Shown here one piece after another: positions 47,851 through 59,600 of a stretch of 64,000 bases of DNA. Origin of the DNA: Helicoverpa zea (Eukaryota; Arthropoda; Insecta; Lepidoptera; Noctuidae); assembly GCF_022581195.2 (NCBI RefSeq), contig NC_061466.1, positions 2,418,001 through 2,482,000 on the forward strand, in the 5' to 3' direction. Below the pieces are notes generated by a model, which searched no databases, had not been told where the DNA came from, and saw nothing but the letters and a program-made list of their open reading frames with translations. Position numbers and translations under genes: made by a program. Numbering within the stretch: position 1 is the stretch's first letter; each line of letters begins with the position of its first letter.

Positions 47851-50111
47851 GTGCCTGTTCAAACATTTCATATTGAGTAGAAAATCGTGCTTTACAACTT
47901 TAGGTGAACAAGTTTTAATCATCAAAACAAAAGTTTCTATAATAATTGTTGACAATTTTAAGTGGTGATTAATGGGATACAAAGCGGTATTTGGAAGTAT
48001 TTTTAAGCGTTCTGTTATTATCGACGAGTTCAAAGATATTTCCATACTTTAATGCCACTGTGAACATGGAAAGGAAAATTGGGGAAATGTTTGTTAAGAT
48101 TCAGAGTTCAGACTGTTCTATAGGTAAATACTATGAACATTTTATTTCCAGTTTATTTTTTGCAATAATGTATTTAAAATTTTGTTTTCTATAATCTGAC
48201 TGAAATTTTTATATCAAAGTATATTTTATTGTACTTAAAGTTTATACACAAATCGAATCTTTAAATATGAATTTCATTATTATAATGATCTGCAAATTGT
48301 GATATTATTTCTTCAATGACGTTTTAGTATACCGAGTATGCAAAACCAGATTGACTACAAACATTTGATTGTTATTTTTCTGCAAAATTGAATCGTATTA
48401 TGTACTTTGATTATATTTATTATTTCGATAAAAGCTCATAGTTTTATTTTTTACTACCTCTGTGTACACTGTTCAGTCATGGACAACAGGAACTTCTATA
48501 GGTCAGGTCAGTATTGCCAGATATCGAAAATTCAAACCGAAAAAAGAGGTTTATTTCAAAATCCTAAATATTATATTATAATAAATATACATAGACTATC
48601 AGAGCTTTTTATGTATGTAGGCTCTAGAGGCCATTTTTGATCGTTGCTGTGTAAGTAATACAAAAGCATCCACCTGGATATCGAGTAATGATTTGTAGGT
48701 ACCTAATCTAATTTGAACTCATAATATTAACAGCTGCTGGTTTTAATCGCGTTCATAACAGATGACCTCGTGGGTAAACCCTTTAGCAAGAAAATCGATA
48801 ACTCGTTATCTGACACAGATCTGTCAATATCATATTTTCAAATAATATCAAGGGTTCTGGCGATAATATCAATGGTTCTGATGACTTGTTTTCTGTGGAG
48901 AAGGGAGTGGATGTTAGTATATATGATATGAGCAGATGATAGAGAGGAATGGAAGCGGAAAACATTACCTCGACCCCTAATAACTAGAGAACAAGGAAGA
49001 TGATAACATAATTGAATTTATACCTTCCAAAAATTTCATCAGGCTCTAGTTTTAAAATATTAGCTGATTGACCCCAAGTCACTTTCAATCCCGTTTTCCT
49101 ATTGCTTGACGCTTTGTCACTGAAAAGCAATTGATGTAGGTAGGTATGTTTATCGGGAAAACTAAATATTTGATTTCAGCAGATAACTAAGCAATCAGCC
49201 AATCGGTCGTATTGTGCTCTACGGTAATTGCGTATACGCATGGGATTGGTTATTTTCTAATTGGATTGGTATTAGCGTAATTAGCAGCCTAGCCTTCTTA
49301 TCATGTATGTAATATACCTACCTATTCAATTCCAAATTCATACTCACTACGAAACGTGATTCACACACATACATACATATTTACATACATTAGTAAATAA
49401 TAAGTTAATTTTTATTTGTAGATGTTAAGTTACTGGTCGATTACCTAACTGTTTTACCTGCTGGTAAGGTCAGTCCAGGAAAAACAGATGCTTTTTATAC
49501 CTTAGGTAGGTATTTAAAATAAATAAAGATCTGTCGATTTAAAAAATGCCTGTTCAATTTATTCTTAAAAGTAGTTAATGCATAATGCACATATGCACAT
49601 AGGTATTGCTGAAAAGCTATATTTCGTGGAGAAATAAAAACAGGTCGATTTTCTAAACTTGCGAAACTCTATTTCGATAGGCAATCGTACTTATCAAAAA
49701 CACGTTTGTATTTGCAACGTTAAGTTGAGATTATTCGTATTAACTCTCTGTTTCTAGGAATCGTTAATAAGCTTTACGTAGGTAATGAAAATCGGCGATA
49801 TATCGCGATTACATACCTACAATGATATCATTGAACACCCGGCTTCTGCTTAGGTAGGTACATATATTAGGGGGTCATAAATCGCACCAGGCTGGATCTT
49901 CTCAGGCGTAGCCACTTATTGGCTAGGCGGGGCAGTGCCCCGGGGCCCTCGAGCCCTTACCAGAAAGTCTCGATCGAACTGAACTTTTGAAAACTGAACT
50001 TTTGGGTTGTATAAAATGTCCCCCTACAACCGCATTCCAGCCATATACAACAGCAAGTTCTCTTCACTAGACCCTTTTGACACATCTCGTTCCTCGAACA
50101 GAAAACTTATA
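47851..50111. other. Intergenic, no gene recognised
   Basis: AT-rich with only short, unsupported frames. A GC-richer segment at 49900-49970 (GGCGGGGCAGTGCCCCGGGG) resembles internal sequence of hAT-type elements but has no clear boundaries. Confidence 0.5.
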
Positions 50112-50194
50112 CTAGAATCCAGCGGCGGCCCTAGCCATTGCGAGGCTACGTGCGGCAGGTCTATGCGAGGCCCTTTGTCTAGAACCGGCGAGAG

Positions 50195-51106
50195 ATGTCG
50201 TGCGGTGTTCCGCAGGGGTCGGTTCTGGGGCCGCTCTTGTGGAACATCGGCTTCGACTGGGTGCTGCGCGCCGACCTCCCTAGCGGCGTCAGCGTGGTCT
50301 GCTACGCTGACGACACGCTGGTTCTGGCACAGGTGAGGTCGCAACAGGAGGCGGCTGACATAATGACGCGCGGGGTTGCGACAGTAATCGAGAGGATCCA
50401 GCTGGTGGGCCTAGAGGTAGACTTGCACAAATCCGAGGCCATGTGCTTTCATGGGCTTCGGAACGCGCCACCTTCAGGCTCCCAAGTCACGGTGGGGGGG
50501 GGGGGGGTTCCCATCGGCGTCGAGAGGGCGATGAAATACCTGGGACTCGTCCTCGACAGCCGGTGGAACTTCGTCGAGCATTTCCGACGTTTGGGTCCCA
50601 AACTGGAGAAGGCAGGTGCTGCATTCAGGCGGCTCCTGCCCAACCTGGGAGGCCCAAACGCCCCCTGCCGTAAACTCTACGCGGGAGTCTTACGGTCCAT
50701 GGCCCTTTACGGGGCCCCGGTATGGGCACGTTCGGTACGGAAGCGGGCCGTACACTACCTGAACGTGCCCCAAAGGGTGATAGCCATCAGGCTAATCCGG
50801 GGGTACCGCACGATCTCCCGCGATGCAGCTGGCCTACTAGCCGGACTGCCACCGTGGGATCTGGAGGCGAGAGTCTTCTTGCGCCTGTACGACTGGCGCG
50901 AGGAGGCTCAGCGCCGGGGGGAAACCCCGTTGCCGCGGCAAGTTGTCGCGCAGCGGGCAGAGCTCCGGCGCGATCTCATGGTGGCCTGGAGGGAGCGACT
51001 GTCGCAACCCAGTGCAGGGCACGCCACCATCATGGCGGTAAGTCCCCTCTTTGAGGACGTACCGCATGACGCAGGTCCAGTGGCGGATTTACAAATTTGC
51101 CGCTAG
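50195..51106 (+). pseudogene. R1-clade ORF2, RT part
   Basis: Begins at the MSCGVPQGSVLGPLLWNIGF turn and includes VVCYADDTLVLAQ (YADD catalytic box), MKYLGLVLDSRWNFVEHFRR, LYAGVLRSMALYGAPVWARS and a long C-terminal helical region. A deletion or shift shortly before 51055 puts the frame out of register, so the last 15 or so residues are not family-like and the frame runs into the inserted hAT. Non-functional. Confidence 0.88.
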
Positions 51107-52469
51107 TAAGCCATTCAATTTTTGCCGCCCCTAATGATTGTGAACTTAATGATATTTCTGTCAGTTACTAGATTATTTTTGCAACCCGCTATATACTGAA
51201 GAGTTTAATGTTGACCTAACAAGTTTATTTGACAGCGACTTTAAAGCGTAAAACCTCTGTAACTTTTAAACGGCTCAATTGATTTTCATCAAACATGTCT
51301 AAGAACACTCGCCCGTAAAACACCCGTAATACAACAAAAAACTATATTGAAATCGGTTCATTCGTTCGGGTCCTATGATCAGTGGCGGCGTAACATCGGG
51401 TGGCACCCGGGGCGGACTACCTATTGAGCACCCCCCAAAAAAAACGACAAAAAATTTGTAATTGAAGTACTTAAAAATCGAGTAGAATTCATTCATGGTG
51501 CTTTTTGCTAGGTTTAACATAAAGAAACCGGAGTCAGATCACTGCAAACTTATAAAGCGCTAGCAAGCGAGCGCGAAATTTTTTAGTTTTGGGACACAAA
51601 AGTGCCCAAACAAGTGTGAAAAAAACTACTGTAAAGAGAAGAAGCCGCGAGCGTAGCGAGCGCGAAATTTTTGATTTTTGGGACGCAATGATACGCAATG
51701 ATAAAGAAATTAGAAAAAAGGTGAAATTTTTGAGTCTTGGAACACAAAAATACTCAAACAAGTTTGAAAAAAACCAGTGTAAAGTGAAAAAGCTGCGAGC
51801 GCAGCGAGCGTGAAATTATTTGAGGTTTGGGACACAAAAGTCCTCCACCTCTTCAACACTATAGAAATCATCAGCGTAGAGCGTCAGTTGTTTTTGCTAC
51901 TTCAGAGCTTTAACTTTTTATTAGATTGAGGACTCTAAGAGCGCAAGAAATTAATAAACCAGAAATTATGAAAAAATCGCGAGCGAAGCGAGCGGATGTT
52001 TTTGTATAACTTTGAGGAATTAAATTAAGTAATCAAAAATAAACAAGAAGGAGAGGGGTGACAGTGCCGCCTCGACGTCTTGCGCATGCACTGTTGTAGT
52101 TTTGTTTAAAATTTGAATAGCGTGCAGTGACTGGTAGTGAACCTAGGCTTTGCAGATTAGAATGGCACCCTCAGTGACTTGTTCCTTCTGCCCGTGCCAT
52201 CCTGGTCGTGCAGATAACACAGGAAGATCCTGTGTTACGAGTTTTTATTTTATTTTTATTGAAATGCTATTGGAATATTTATAAATTCATGATCACATAA
52301 TACCTAAGTATATATAACAGTGCGTTTATTAATCGTTTATTTATATATGGATTGTGTACTCGTATAATTATAAAAAAAATCTGTAAACAAAAAAAGTTAA
52401 ATTTGCCGCCCCTCTAAATCTGCCGCCCTAGGCACTGGCCTACTTGGCCTATTGGTAAATCCGCCACTG
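51078..52469. mobile_element. Inner hAT transposon inserted in the LINE
   Basis: Ends CAGTGGCGGATTTAC and GTAAATCCGCCACTG (perfect 15-bp inverted repeat), flanked by the 8-bp duplication CGCAGGTC (51070-51077 and 52470-52477). 1392 bp, no transposase seen. It contains repeated GCGAGCG(T/A)AGCGAGCG words followed by AAATTTTTGA. A second hAT-like terminus CAGTGGCGGCGTAAC at 51380 hints at a further fragment within it. Confidence 0.92.
51555..51995. repeat. Iterated GCGAGCGNAGCGAGCG motif in inner hAT
   Basis: GCGAGCGTAGCGAGCGCGAAA, or close variants, occur near 51555, 51645, 51790 and 51975, usually followed by AATTTTTGATTTTGGGAC. The same word occurs twice in the outer hAT (53818 and 53905). 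They may be subterminal transposase-binding repeats shared by both hAT families. Confidence 0.65.
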
Positions 52470-52477
52470 CGCAGGTC

Positions 52478-52852
52478 CTCACCGGACACGGTTGTTTCGG
52501 GAGGTACCTGCACCGAATCGGTCGTGAGGAGGCGCCCGGGTGTCACCATTGTGCGGACAGCCCCGAGGACACGGTGGACCACACAGTCCAGGTGTGCCCC
52601 GCATGGGGGGGGCACCGCCGGGTCCTCGTCGAGGCTTTGGGCGGCGGCGACCTCTCGCGTCCGGCCCTGGTTCAGGCCATGGTCCGGGGCGCGAGGGAAT
52701 GGGATGCCGTCGCCTCCTTCTGCGAAGCGGTCATGCTCGAGAAGGAGGAGGCGGAACGCCAGAGAGTACGCACCTCTCATCCCGGCCGCCGCGCTGGACC
52801 AGGTAGACACCATGGGCGCCGGGTGTCGCGTGATGACTCCCGGCCACCGTAG
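52478..52852 (+). pseudogene. R1-clade ORF2 C-terminal part after the hAT
   Basis: Reads LTGHGCFGRYLHRIGREEAP, then CHHCADSPEDTVDHTVQVCP (the R1-type CCHC-like motif) and a helical end with WDAVASFCEAVMLEKEEAE, to a stop at 52850-52852. It continues the ORF of 50195-51055 across the hAT, in the same order as the intact paralogue at 41400-41800. Confidence 0.88.
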
Positions 52853-53292
52853 GCGTGGGTCTGGGCGGTGAGTTTGGGTGGCTCATCGTCCCTCTGTCTG
52901 CTTAGACGACAGACCCGTGTCGACGGTGCGCGTTGTTCCACGCGCTCCTCAAAGAGATGTCAGCAACCCCAGCGGGGCCCAGCAGGGCCAAGGCCTGCCG
53001 GGGCTGCGGGTTGTTCGAAAGAGATACCGCGGCCCTGGTACATAAAAGGCCTATGACGGAACACGACGGTTTTTAGTCAGTAAGAGTCTGACACTCCCTC
53101 ACCGCTGCTAGCCCACAGCGGGAGGGGTCATTTGATGATTTTTGACGTCGGAAAAAAAAGGCCCTTTGTCTAAAGTGAAAAGTATGTGTTGCGAGAGTAA
53201 GCTGGCGTTTTGATTTAGCTAACCGTCATGTTTGAGGAGAAATGCTCAAGTTAAACTAATTATTAAAATTTTATTTTTACTACAGTTTATAT

Positions 53293-53610
53293 TTAAAGAA
53301 TCACAAAATTAACAAATATTAAACTAAAATCTTTAATTAATTCAGAATAATCGAATGAATGAGCATCGTCATTTTCGATCGAAAGAATAGCAAGGGCTGA
53401 AAGTCGATCTTGTGTCATCGAATTCCTTAAACATGTTTTAATAATTTTAAGCCTCGAAAACTGCTTTTTCGATATTATTATTTTATTATTCGAATTCTCA
53501 AGACTATTTCGGTAGTGGGATAAATTTCAGTTAAATTATTTTCTAATATACATTTCAGCACCGAGATAATATTCAGCTCTTCGTATAACTGATTCATGGC
53601 CGTCTCTGGC
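53293..53610 (-). pseudogene. hAT transposase C-terminal (dimerisation) remnant
   Basis: On the minus strand: ELNIISVLKCILENNLTEIY, then after a frame break FSRLKIIKTCLRNSMTQDRL, SALAILSIENDDAHSF and DYSELIKDFS to a stop. This is the hAT C-terminal dimerisation block (RSFSKLKLIK...L...LSIE) of ZMYM-type transposases. The frame break removes the segment normally between the two parts. It belongs to the outer hAT. Confidence 0.75.
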
Positions 53611-54336
53611 TCATGTAGCGCCCGGGTGCAATCAGGACCCAAGCGATCCCTATGTATTGAAAGATTGTAACTTGAGTAGTTCGCACGTCGTAAATAAGAA
53701 AGTTCATACGGAAACTAGGAGTTATTTTCTTGTTAATAAAAGGACTTAAAGCGGCGCTACCTTCTAGGTTCGGCTAAAAAAGGATGAAAAAATAAAACAA
53801 GCGTAAAGTCAAGCACCCGCGAGCGTAGCGAGCGCAAAAATTTTTGAGCTTTAGGTCACTGAGCACCTAAATTTGTATAATAAATAACAGTGCAAGGTCA
53901 AGTCGCGAGCGTAGCGAGCGCGAAAATTTTTGAGTTTTGGGACATTTTTTAAAAGCAAGCACAAATAAAAAGAATCCGTGACTGGATCGAGAGCCAGTTG
54001 CTTTGTTACTTTGGTGTTCCAACTTTTTGTTAAATTGAGGACTCAAAAAGTAAACGCAGGATGAATTATAAATATAGAAAAAATGCACATTTTTTTTCTT
54101 GGACCAGACCAGATATATATCTTCTAATTATATTTTTTTTATATTAGTGTGGGTTGTAGCGCGAGGCCCCTCCAAGCGCGAGGCCCTGTGCGATGGCACA
54201 GTTCGCACAGCCCTAGGGCCGCCACTGCTAGAATCTTTGTCCCAGAATAAGTAGTGCCATAATAAGTTAATTTAAATGATAAAAAAAGAACCCTTTCAAC
54301 CCTCAACCTCTTATACTAAAATAACCAATACGGATC

Positions 54337-55132
54337 ACAATTGATTAATAATAATAAATAAATATTCTGAGGGAGTACAACTCTCAGATTCCATAAACCT
54401 GAGATCACTCTCCGCAAACGATACATATAAATACTTGGGTATGGCGGAGGGGTTAGGCATCAATGTGGCTGTCATGAAACAGTCATTACGGGAGCGTTTC
54501 TTTGGCCGCCTGAATAAGGTCCTAAAAAGTTCCTTATCAGGCGGCAACAAGGTTCGCGCCTATAATGGTTGGGTCATGCCAGTCCTGATGTACTCCTTCG
54601 GCATACTCAAATGGACTCAAACTGAATTGGATGCCTTGGATAGGAGAGTCCGCACACTGCTGACCGCAGAACGAATGCATCACCCACGATCGTCGGTGAT
54701 GAGACTGTACATCCCACGGAAATGTGGAGGCCGAGGCTTTTTAAATGCAAAGACGCTCCACAACCGTGAGGTGTGCAGTCTCAGAGAATATCTTCTCAAA
54801 AGCGACGTGGGTATGCATCGTGATATGTGTTGAAAGAAACCCAAAATGGACTCGCAAACTATGTATTATCGGATTACACCAAGCTCAGAATTTACGAGAG
54901 ACAACCTTCAACGTCGGTAGCCGGAACAAGAAGAAGGAAAAATCCGTACCATCCTACGGTGTTGCCATCACAAAATTAGTGAGGTGCAAGTGAATTAGTC
55001 GATGTGACAGATACTATTATTAAATATTAAAATCGTCTATGTTTTCATAATCTAACATTCGGCTAATCCTGACGTCAAACGCGGCCTCGCGTTTAACAAA
55101 TCGAAAAAAAATAAAAAAAATAATAATAATAA
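54337..55132 (+). mobile_element. R4/Dong-like LINE fragment between TAA microsatellites
   Basis: The left flank is (TAATAATAATAAATAAAT) at 54345-54362 and the right end runs into (AATAATAATAAT) at 55113-55128. R4-clade Dong elements are known to insert into TAA repeats. The insert carries only the C-terminal part of ORF2. Confidence 0.75.
54372..54833 (+). pseudogene. R4/Dong-type ORF2 C-terminal part
   Basis: Open from GVQLSDSINLRSLSANDTYK, YLGMAEGLGINVAVMK through KVRAYNGWVMPVLMYSFGIL, KWTQTELDALDRRVRTLLTA, RMHHPRSSVMRLYIPRKCGG and RGFLNAKTLHNREV to TGA. This is the post-RT region of R2/R4-type elements. The catalytic RT and endonuclease parts are missing. The true C-terminus is probably beyond the premature stop, which shifts to another frame at about 54833. 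Confidence 0.75.
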
Positions 55133-55180
55133 AAGAGAGGGCAAAATGTACAGAGAAGTAACGTTAAAATTAACATTGGT

Positions 55181-55741
55181 TATGGGCACTCTCACCCAAA
55201 TCGACTCACTCTTATAGCTAATGTCGAGTATGGGCACTCTCACCCAAATCGACTCACTCTTATTGCTAATGTCGAGTATGGGCACTCTCACCCAAATCGA
55301 CTCACTCTTATAGCTAATGTCGACTATGGGCACTCTCACCCAAATCGACTCACTCTTATACTAATGTCGACTATGGGCACTCTCACCCAAATCGACTCAC
55401 TCTTATAGCTAATGTCGACTATGGGCACTCTCACCCAAATCGACTCACTCTTATAGCTAATGTCGACTATGGGCACTCTCACCCAAATCGACTCACTCTT
55501 ATAGCTAATGTCGACTATGGGCACTCTCACCCAAATCGACTCACTCTTATAGCTAATGTCGACTATGGGCACTCTCACCCAAATCGACTCACTCTTATAG
55601 CTAATGTCGACTATGGGCACTCTCACCCAAATCGACTCACTCTTATAGCTAATGTCGACTATGGGCACTCTCACCCAAATCGACTCACTCTTATAGCTAA
55701 TGTCGACTATGGGCACTCTCACCCAAATCGACTCACTCTTA
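55181..55741. repeat. 48-bp minisatellite, about 11.7 copies
   Basis: Unit TATGGGCACTCTCACCCAAA-TCGACTCACTCTTATAGCTA-ATGTCGAC. Copies start at 55181, 55229, 55277, 55325, 55372, 55420 and every 48 bp to 55708. Copies 1-2 end GAG and later ones GAC. Copy 4 lacks one base (47 bp) and copy 2 has TATTGCTA. Since 48 is a multiple of 3, the minus strand is open as a 16-residue repeat (VRVPIVDISYKSESIW) on each side of the one-base gap. Confidence 0.93.
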
Positions 55742-56199
55742 CAATTTCACTCAAGGAATCGCAACAATAACTCATCTCTAAGAAATAATAATATATGTCT
55801 CTTATACAATTTATGTACGGTTTATCGATATTTCCTTCTTATTATATTCAATGTAATAATATGTTATGATCTTTGCAATGTATCTCATACATAATTAATG
55901 AACAACTAATATAATTCTCTTTTTAATCTAACAATTTAAATCACTTAATCACTTCACATTTATGTTCAATATTATGTTTGTAAATTTTACAATTCATTCA
56001 TAGTATAGGTATTATAAAATATATAGCATAGTGTAAGTATAGTATAAATTCATGATCACTTGAAAGATTTAATACAATATATGTCACTTGAATTAATTCT
56101 GACCGCTTACTTATTACATAATAACACTTAATAAACCGTTCTATATCATTTTCTATCATCTAAAATGACCTATAACAACGCACCACACATTATCCGCAT
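55742..56199. other. AT-rich sequence between minisatellite and Gypsy 3' end
   Basis: It should hold the Gypsy 3' UTR and 3' LTR start, but I find no polypurine tract or matching LTR at the other side (63758-64000), so the LTRs are either outside the window or degenerate. Confidence 0.45.
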
Positions 56200-56469
56200 C
56201 TACTCTGAATCACTTGACATTGCATCATGATCATAAACTAGCCAGGGATGTAACCTATCGACAGCAAAGACAGACCTAGACGGTTTACAGCCTTCCTTTC
56301 GGGTTATAGGGGTGTCTTCTATCTCATAACGATCATTACCGATGACTTTTGAAATTCGAAACGGTCCTACACACTTCGGTAGCAACTTACGACTTTGTCC
56401 CGGGTCTGTGCGAATATCCTTCTCGACTCTAACTATAGTTCGGCCATTCAGAGAATGCGTTCCTGACAC
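56200..56469 (-). pseudogene. Gypsy integrase C-terminal part
   Basis: Reads to TAG at 56202-56200. It contains CVGPFRISKVIGNDRYEIED, the GPF/Y-type module at the end of many Gypsy integrases, and an acidic tail. It follows the main frame in the same orientation but is separated from it by the inverted duplication. Confidence 0.8.
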
Positions 56470-56665
56470 GTCGCGATTGAACTGACGACGTAACTTTGCA
56501 ATGGCGTTGCAGTTACGATAAAAATATTTTTGCTGGTTGTTTACCGTTTTAACAATTGAGGAGCATTAAAACAACATTATTATATCAATAATCAATGAAT
56601 GTTATTACGTCGTCAGTTCAATCGCGACGTGTCAGGAACGCATTCTCTGAATGGCCGAACTATAG
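56433..56665. repeat. 61-bp perfect inverted duplication within Gypsy integrase
   Basis: 56433-56493 (CTATAGTTCGGCCATTCAGA to GACGACGTAA) is the exact reverse complement of 56605-56665. The 111-bp spacer is AT-rich. The arm at 56433-56493 belongs to the natural integrase sequence; the other arm and spacer are extra and end the main frame. Confidence 0.92.
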
Positions 56666-59600
56666 ATCTCCTAATTTATATTGACTTGGTTTCTTATGAG
56701 CCCTATCAAAGCGCTTTTTCTGTTCTTGTTGACTAATTTGAATTCGGGACTCTGCATCGGACCTCATCACATCACGGTCTAAAGGAGAATGGGATTCCGA
56801 GACTACTGGGTTCATGAAGGCATCTGAGACGCCTGTTGTTTGGATACCAAATAACATTTCAGAGGGACTACGGCCAGTAGATTTGTTGACGGTATTATTC
56901 AGGGACCATTGAATTTGTGGAACGCACAAATCCCATTCATTTTCAGGTTTGCCATGGTTAGTAGATGTTATGGCTTCGACTATAGTTCGATTATACCTCT
57001 CTACTTGGCCATTTGCCCTGGGTGAAGCGACAGCGTTCAAAATATGCTTGACACCTCTGCCGTTGATGAAATCTGAAAACTCTTTGCTGGTGAAACTTGT
57101 ACCACGATCGGATATTATACGACGTGGTACTCCAAACAACGAGAAATATTCAGAAAACACCTGAATAGTTGTACTGCTCTTGACACTTTTCACTGGTTTT
57201 ATGTAAATAAATTTGGTAAAGGCGTCGATTATTACTAAAATATGACAATTTTTCTTCTTACTCAAGGGAAAGGGGCCGCAATGGTCTGTATGAAGGGTAT
57301 CAAATGGTTTGCTTACTTTAAGTATGGGATGAAGCTCTCCTTCTTTAGCCCCAGCCGGAATCTTATTATGGGCGCAGCTTAGACAAGAGTTGCAATACTT
57401 CTTTATAAACCGTCGCATTTTCTTAAACCAATAAATTTGGCTAACCCTATTGTAAGTTTTCTCAAAACCAAAGTGACCGCCATCGTCATGATTCATACGA
57501 ACTACTTGCCATCTCACTGATTTCGGAACCACCCATTTTAAATTAACTTCGTTATTTTTATAGATCACTATTCTATACAAACGTCCATTTTTTATGGTAT
57601 AATTTTTATGAATCTCGATTACGTCTTTTGTATCGGGATCATTCAAGATGTTCATTATTCTCTGTACTTCTGAGTCCTGTCCCTGAACTGTGGCTAGCCA
57701 CCCGTCCTCGTCTACAGCCAAAACTTCAACAACTTCCACGTCATCCTTTGACTCTGATATATTTGGGTTGCGTGACAGTGCATCGACATGACTCATCCTA
57801 GCCCCATCCCTATGCTCCACAATAAAGTCGTATTCCTGCATCGTTAAGTACCAACGTGCTACTCTAGGTATTAAGTCCTTTTTTATCATTGTGCTGCGTA
57901 CAGCGGCACAATCCGTGACAACCTTAAATTGTTTTCCCAAAACATACACTCGGAATCTATTCAACGCACAAACTACAGCCAGAGTTTCAAGCTCATATGA
58001 GTGCAATTTGCTTTCGTCCGTTGTAGTTTGACGACTGTAATATGAAATGGGATGAAAAGGCTCTGAATTGACTCTTTGCATCAGTATCGATCCTATACCA
58101 AGTTTACTCGCATCCGTGTGGATTTCTAATTCTGCCTGAGGGTCATATAATGCTAAAACTGGTCTAGTGGTCAATCTGGTTTTTAATTCATTAAAAGCGT
58201 TCAGCTGTGGTTCATCGAAACACCACACGGCATTCTTTTTCGTAAGGCTTGTCAGAGGTCTAGCTATTACGGAGAAGTTTTGAATGAAACGTCTAAAATA
58301 GCTGGTGAGGCCCACAAATTGTCGTACCTCGTGAACGTTTTTCGGTGTAGGAAAATCAATTACTGCCTGAATTTTAGCTAGTCCTGGGCGAATACCATCC
58401 GCACCTATCTCATAACCCAAATAATTTATACGAGTCTGAAAGAAATCACACTTTTTCAAATTTAATCTGAGTTGTGCTGATCTTAACAATTGGAATACCT
58501 TTTCTAATTTGTCTAAACCCTCTTCTATTGTCTGAGACATTACTAAAAGGTCATCCATGTATGCTAACGCCAAATCTTGTTTACCTTTCAGCATGGAATT
58601 AATAGTACGCTGAAAAACGCTAGGTGCATTAGCCAATCCAAATGGCATCCTTTCAAACTCAAATAGACCATCTGGCGTCGCAAATGCCGTGAAGCGCTTG
58701 CTTTTTTCACACAAAGGCACTTGATAATACCCTGAGGTTAAATCAAGGCTTGAGAAGAATTTATTACCTCCTAACCTATCTAACTGGTCCTCAATACGAG
58801 GCAATGGGTATTTATCTTTGAGTGTCTTTCTATTTAGCGATCTATAGTCAATACACAGACGTTTATCACCATTTTTCTTACTAACCAGAATAACAGGGCT
58901 TGAATAATCTGAAGTACTTTCGCGTATAATACCATTGGTCAGTAATTCTTCTACGATTTTATTGAGGTGTTCGCGTTCACTTTGGGAAACCCTATAAGGG
59001 TTGTATACGACAGGCCTATTATCAGTTAAGGTTATATCCATTTCAGTCAAATTTGTTTTACCTAACTCTGACAAATTCATCGCAAAACAATCTCTATACT
59101 TCTCTAATAGATTTAACAATTTTTGTTTCTGTTCTCCAGTCACCATCGCACAAATTTTTACCTCGGCTAAAGGTAAAGGCTCGTACTCTTTGGTTTCTGT
59201 AGTTAAGCCTATATATTCCGTGTTAATTTCAGTATATTGCTGACCGCGAGCTAATAAAGTTCCTTTGGCAATTTCTAAATCATTAGCTGACAAATTGACT
59301 AACATTAAATAACCTTTGCCTGCTTCGAATTGGAAGAGCCCCGGCAACACAACATATTCGTTGTTAGGTAAGATTCGAAGATTGTGTTGAAAAAATATTC
59401 CTCCTGAGTAATTATTATTTGTATTGACATCAATAGGCATAACAGTTTTGTGTTTAATAACAGTATCACTGTCGGAGTATACTTTTATTTTAAAATCATT
59501 ATAACTCAGATCTGGAGTTTGTATAAAAACTAATTCTTCAGTTGTCTTCAATAGTATCACATTAGGTTTCTCGGTAAAAGATTGACCAACTAAAATTGAC

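Larger units (their letters stand above)
50182..53159 (+). mobile_element. R1-clade LINE inside the outer hAT, itself split by another hAT
   Basis: Flanked by the 13-bp duplication GGCCCTTTGTCTA (50169-50181 and 53160-53172), with an A-run at the 3' end (53152-53159). It is 5'-truncated within RT. The ORF2 remainder is 50195-51055 and 52478-52852 and the 3' UTR 52853-53159. A second hAT (51078-52469) interrupts it. The 3' UTR matches the tails found in groucho introns 3 and 7. Confidence 0.92.
50120..54227 (-). mobile_element. Outer hAT transposon, split by a LINE
   Basis: Ends CAGCGGCGGCCCTAG (50120) and CTAGGGCCGCCACTG (to 54227), a 15-bp inverted repeat with one mismatch. It is flanked by the 8-bp duplication CTAGAATC (50112-50119 and 54228-54235), as hAT elements make. 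Its own sequence is 50120-50181 and 53160-54227 (the latter beginning with the LINE target duplicate); the rest is the inserted LINE. The right part carries a transposase C-terminal remnant on the minus strand. Confidence 0.9.

Noticed and set aside
55336..55722. Possible repeat protein of 16-residue units on the minus strand
   Set aside because: The frame follows from the 48-bp unit length; it has no upstream or downstream coding context and is broken by a one-base deletion at 55358-55372.
55181..55741. CRISPR-like array
   Set aside because: Units are contiguous with no variable spacers, and the window is eukaryotic.
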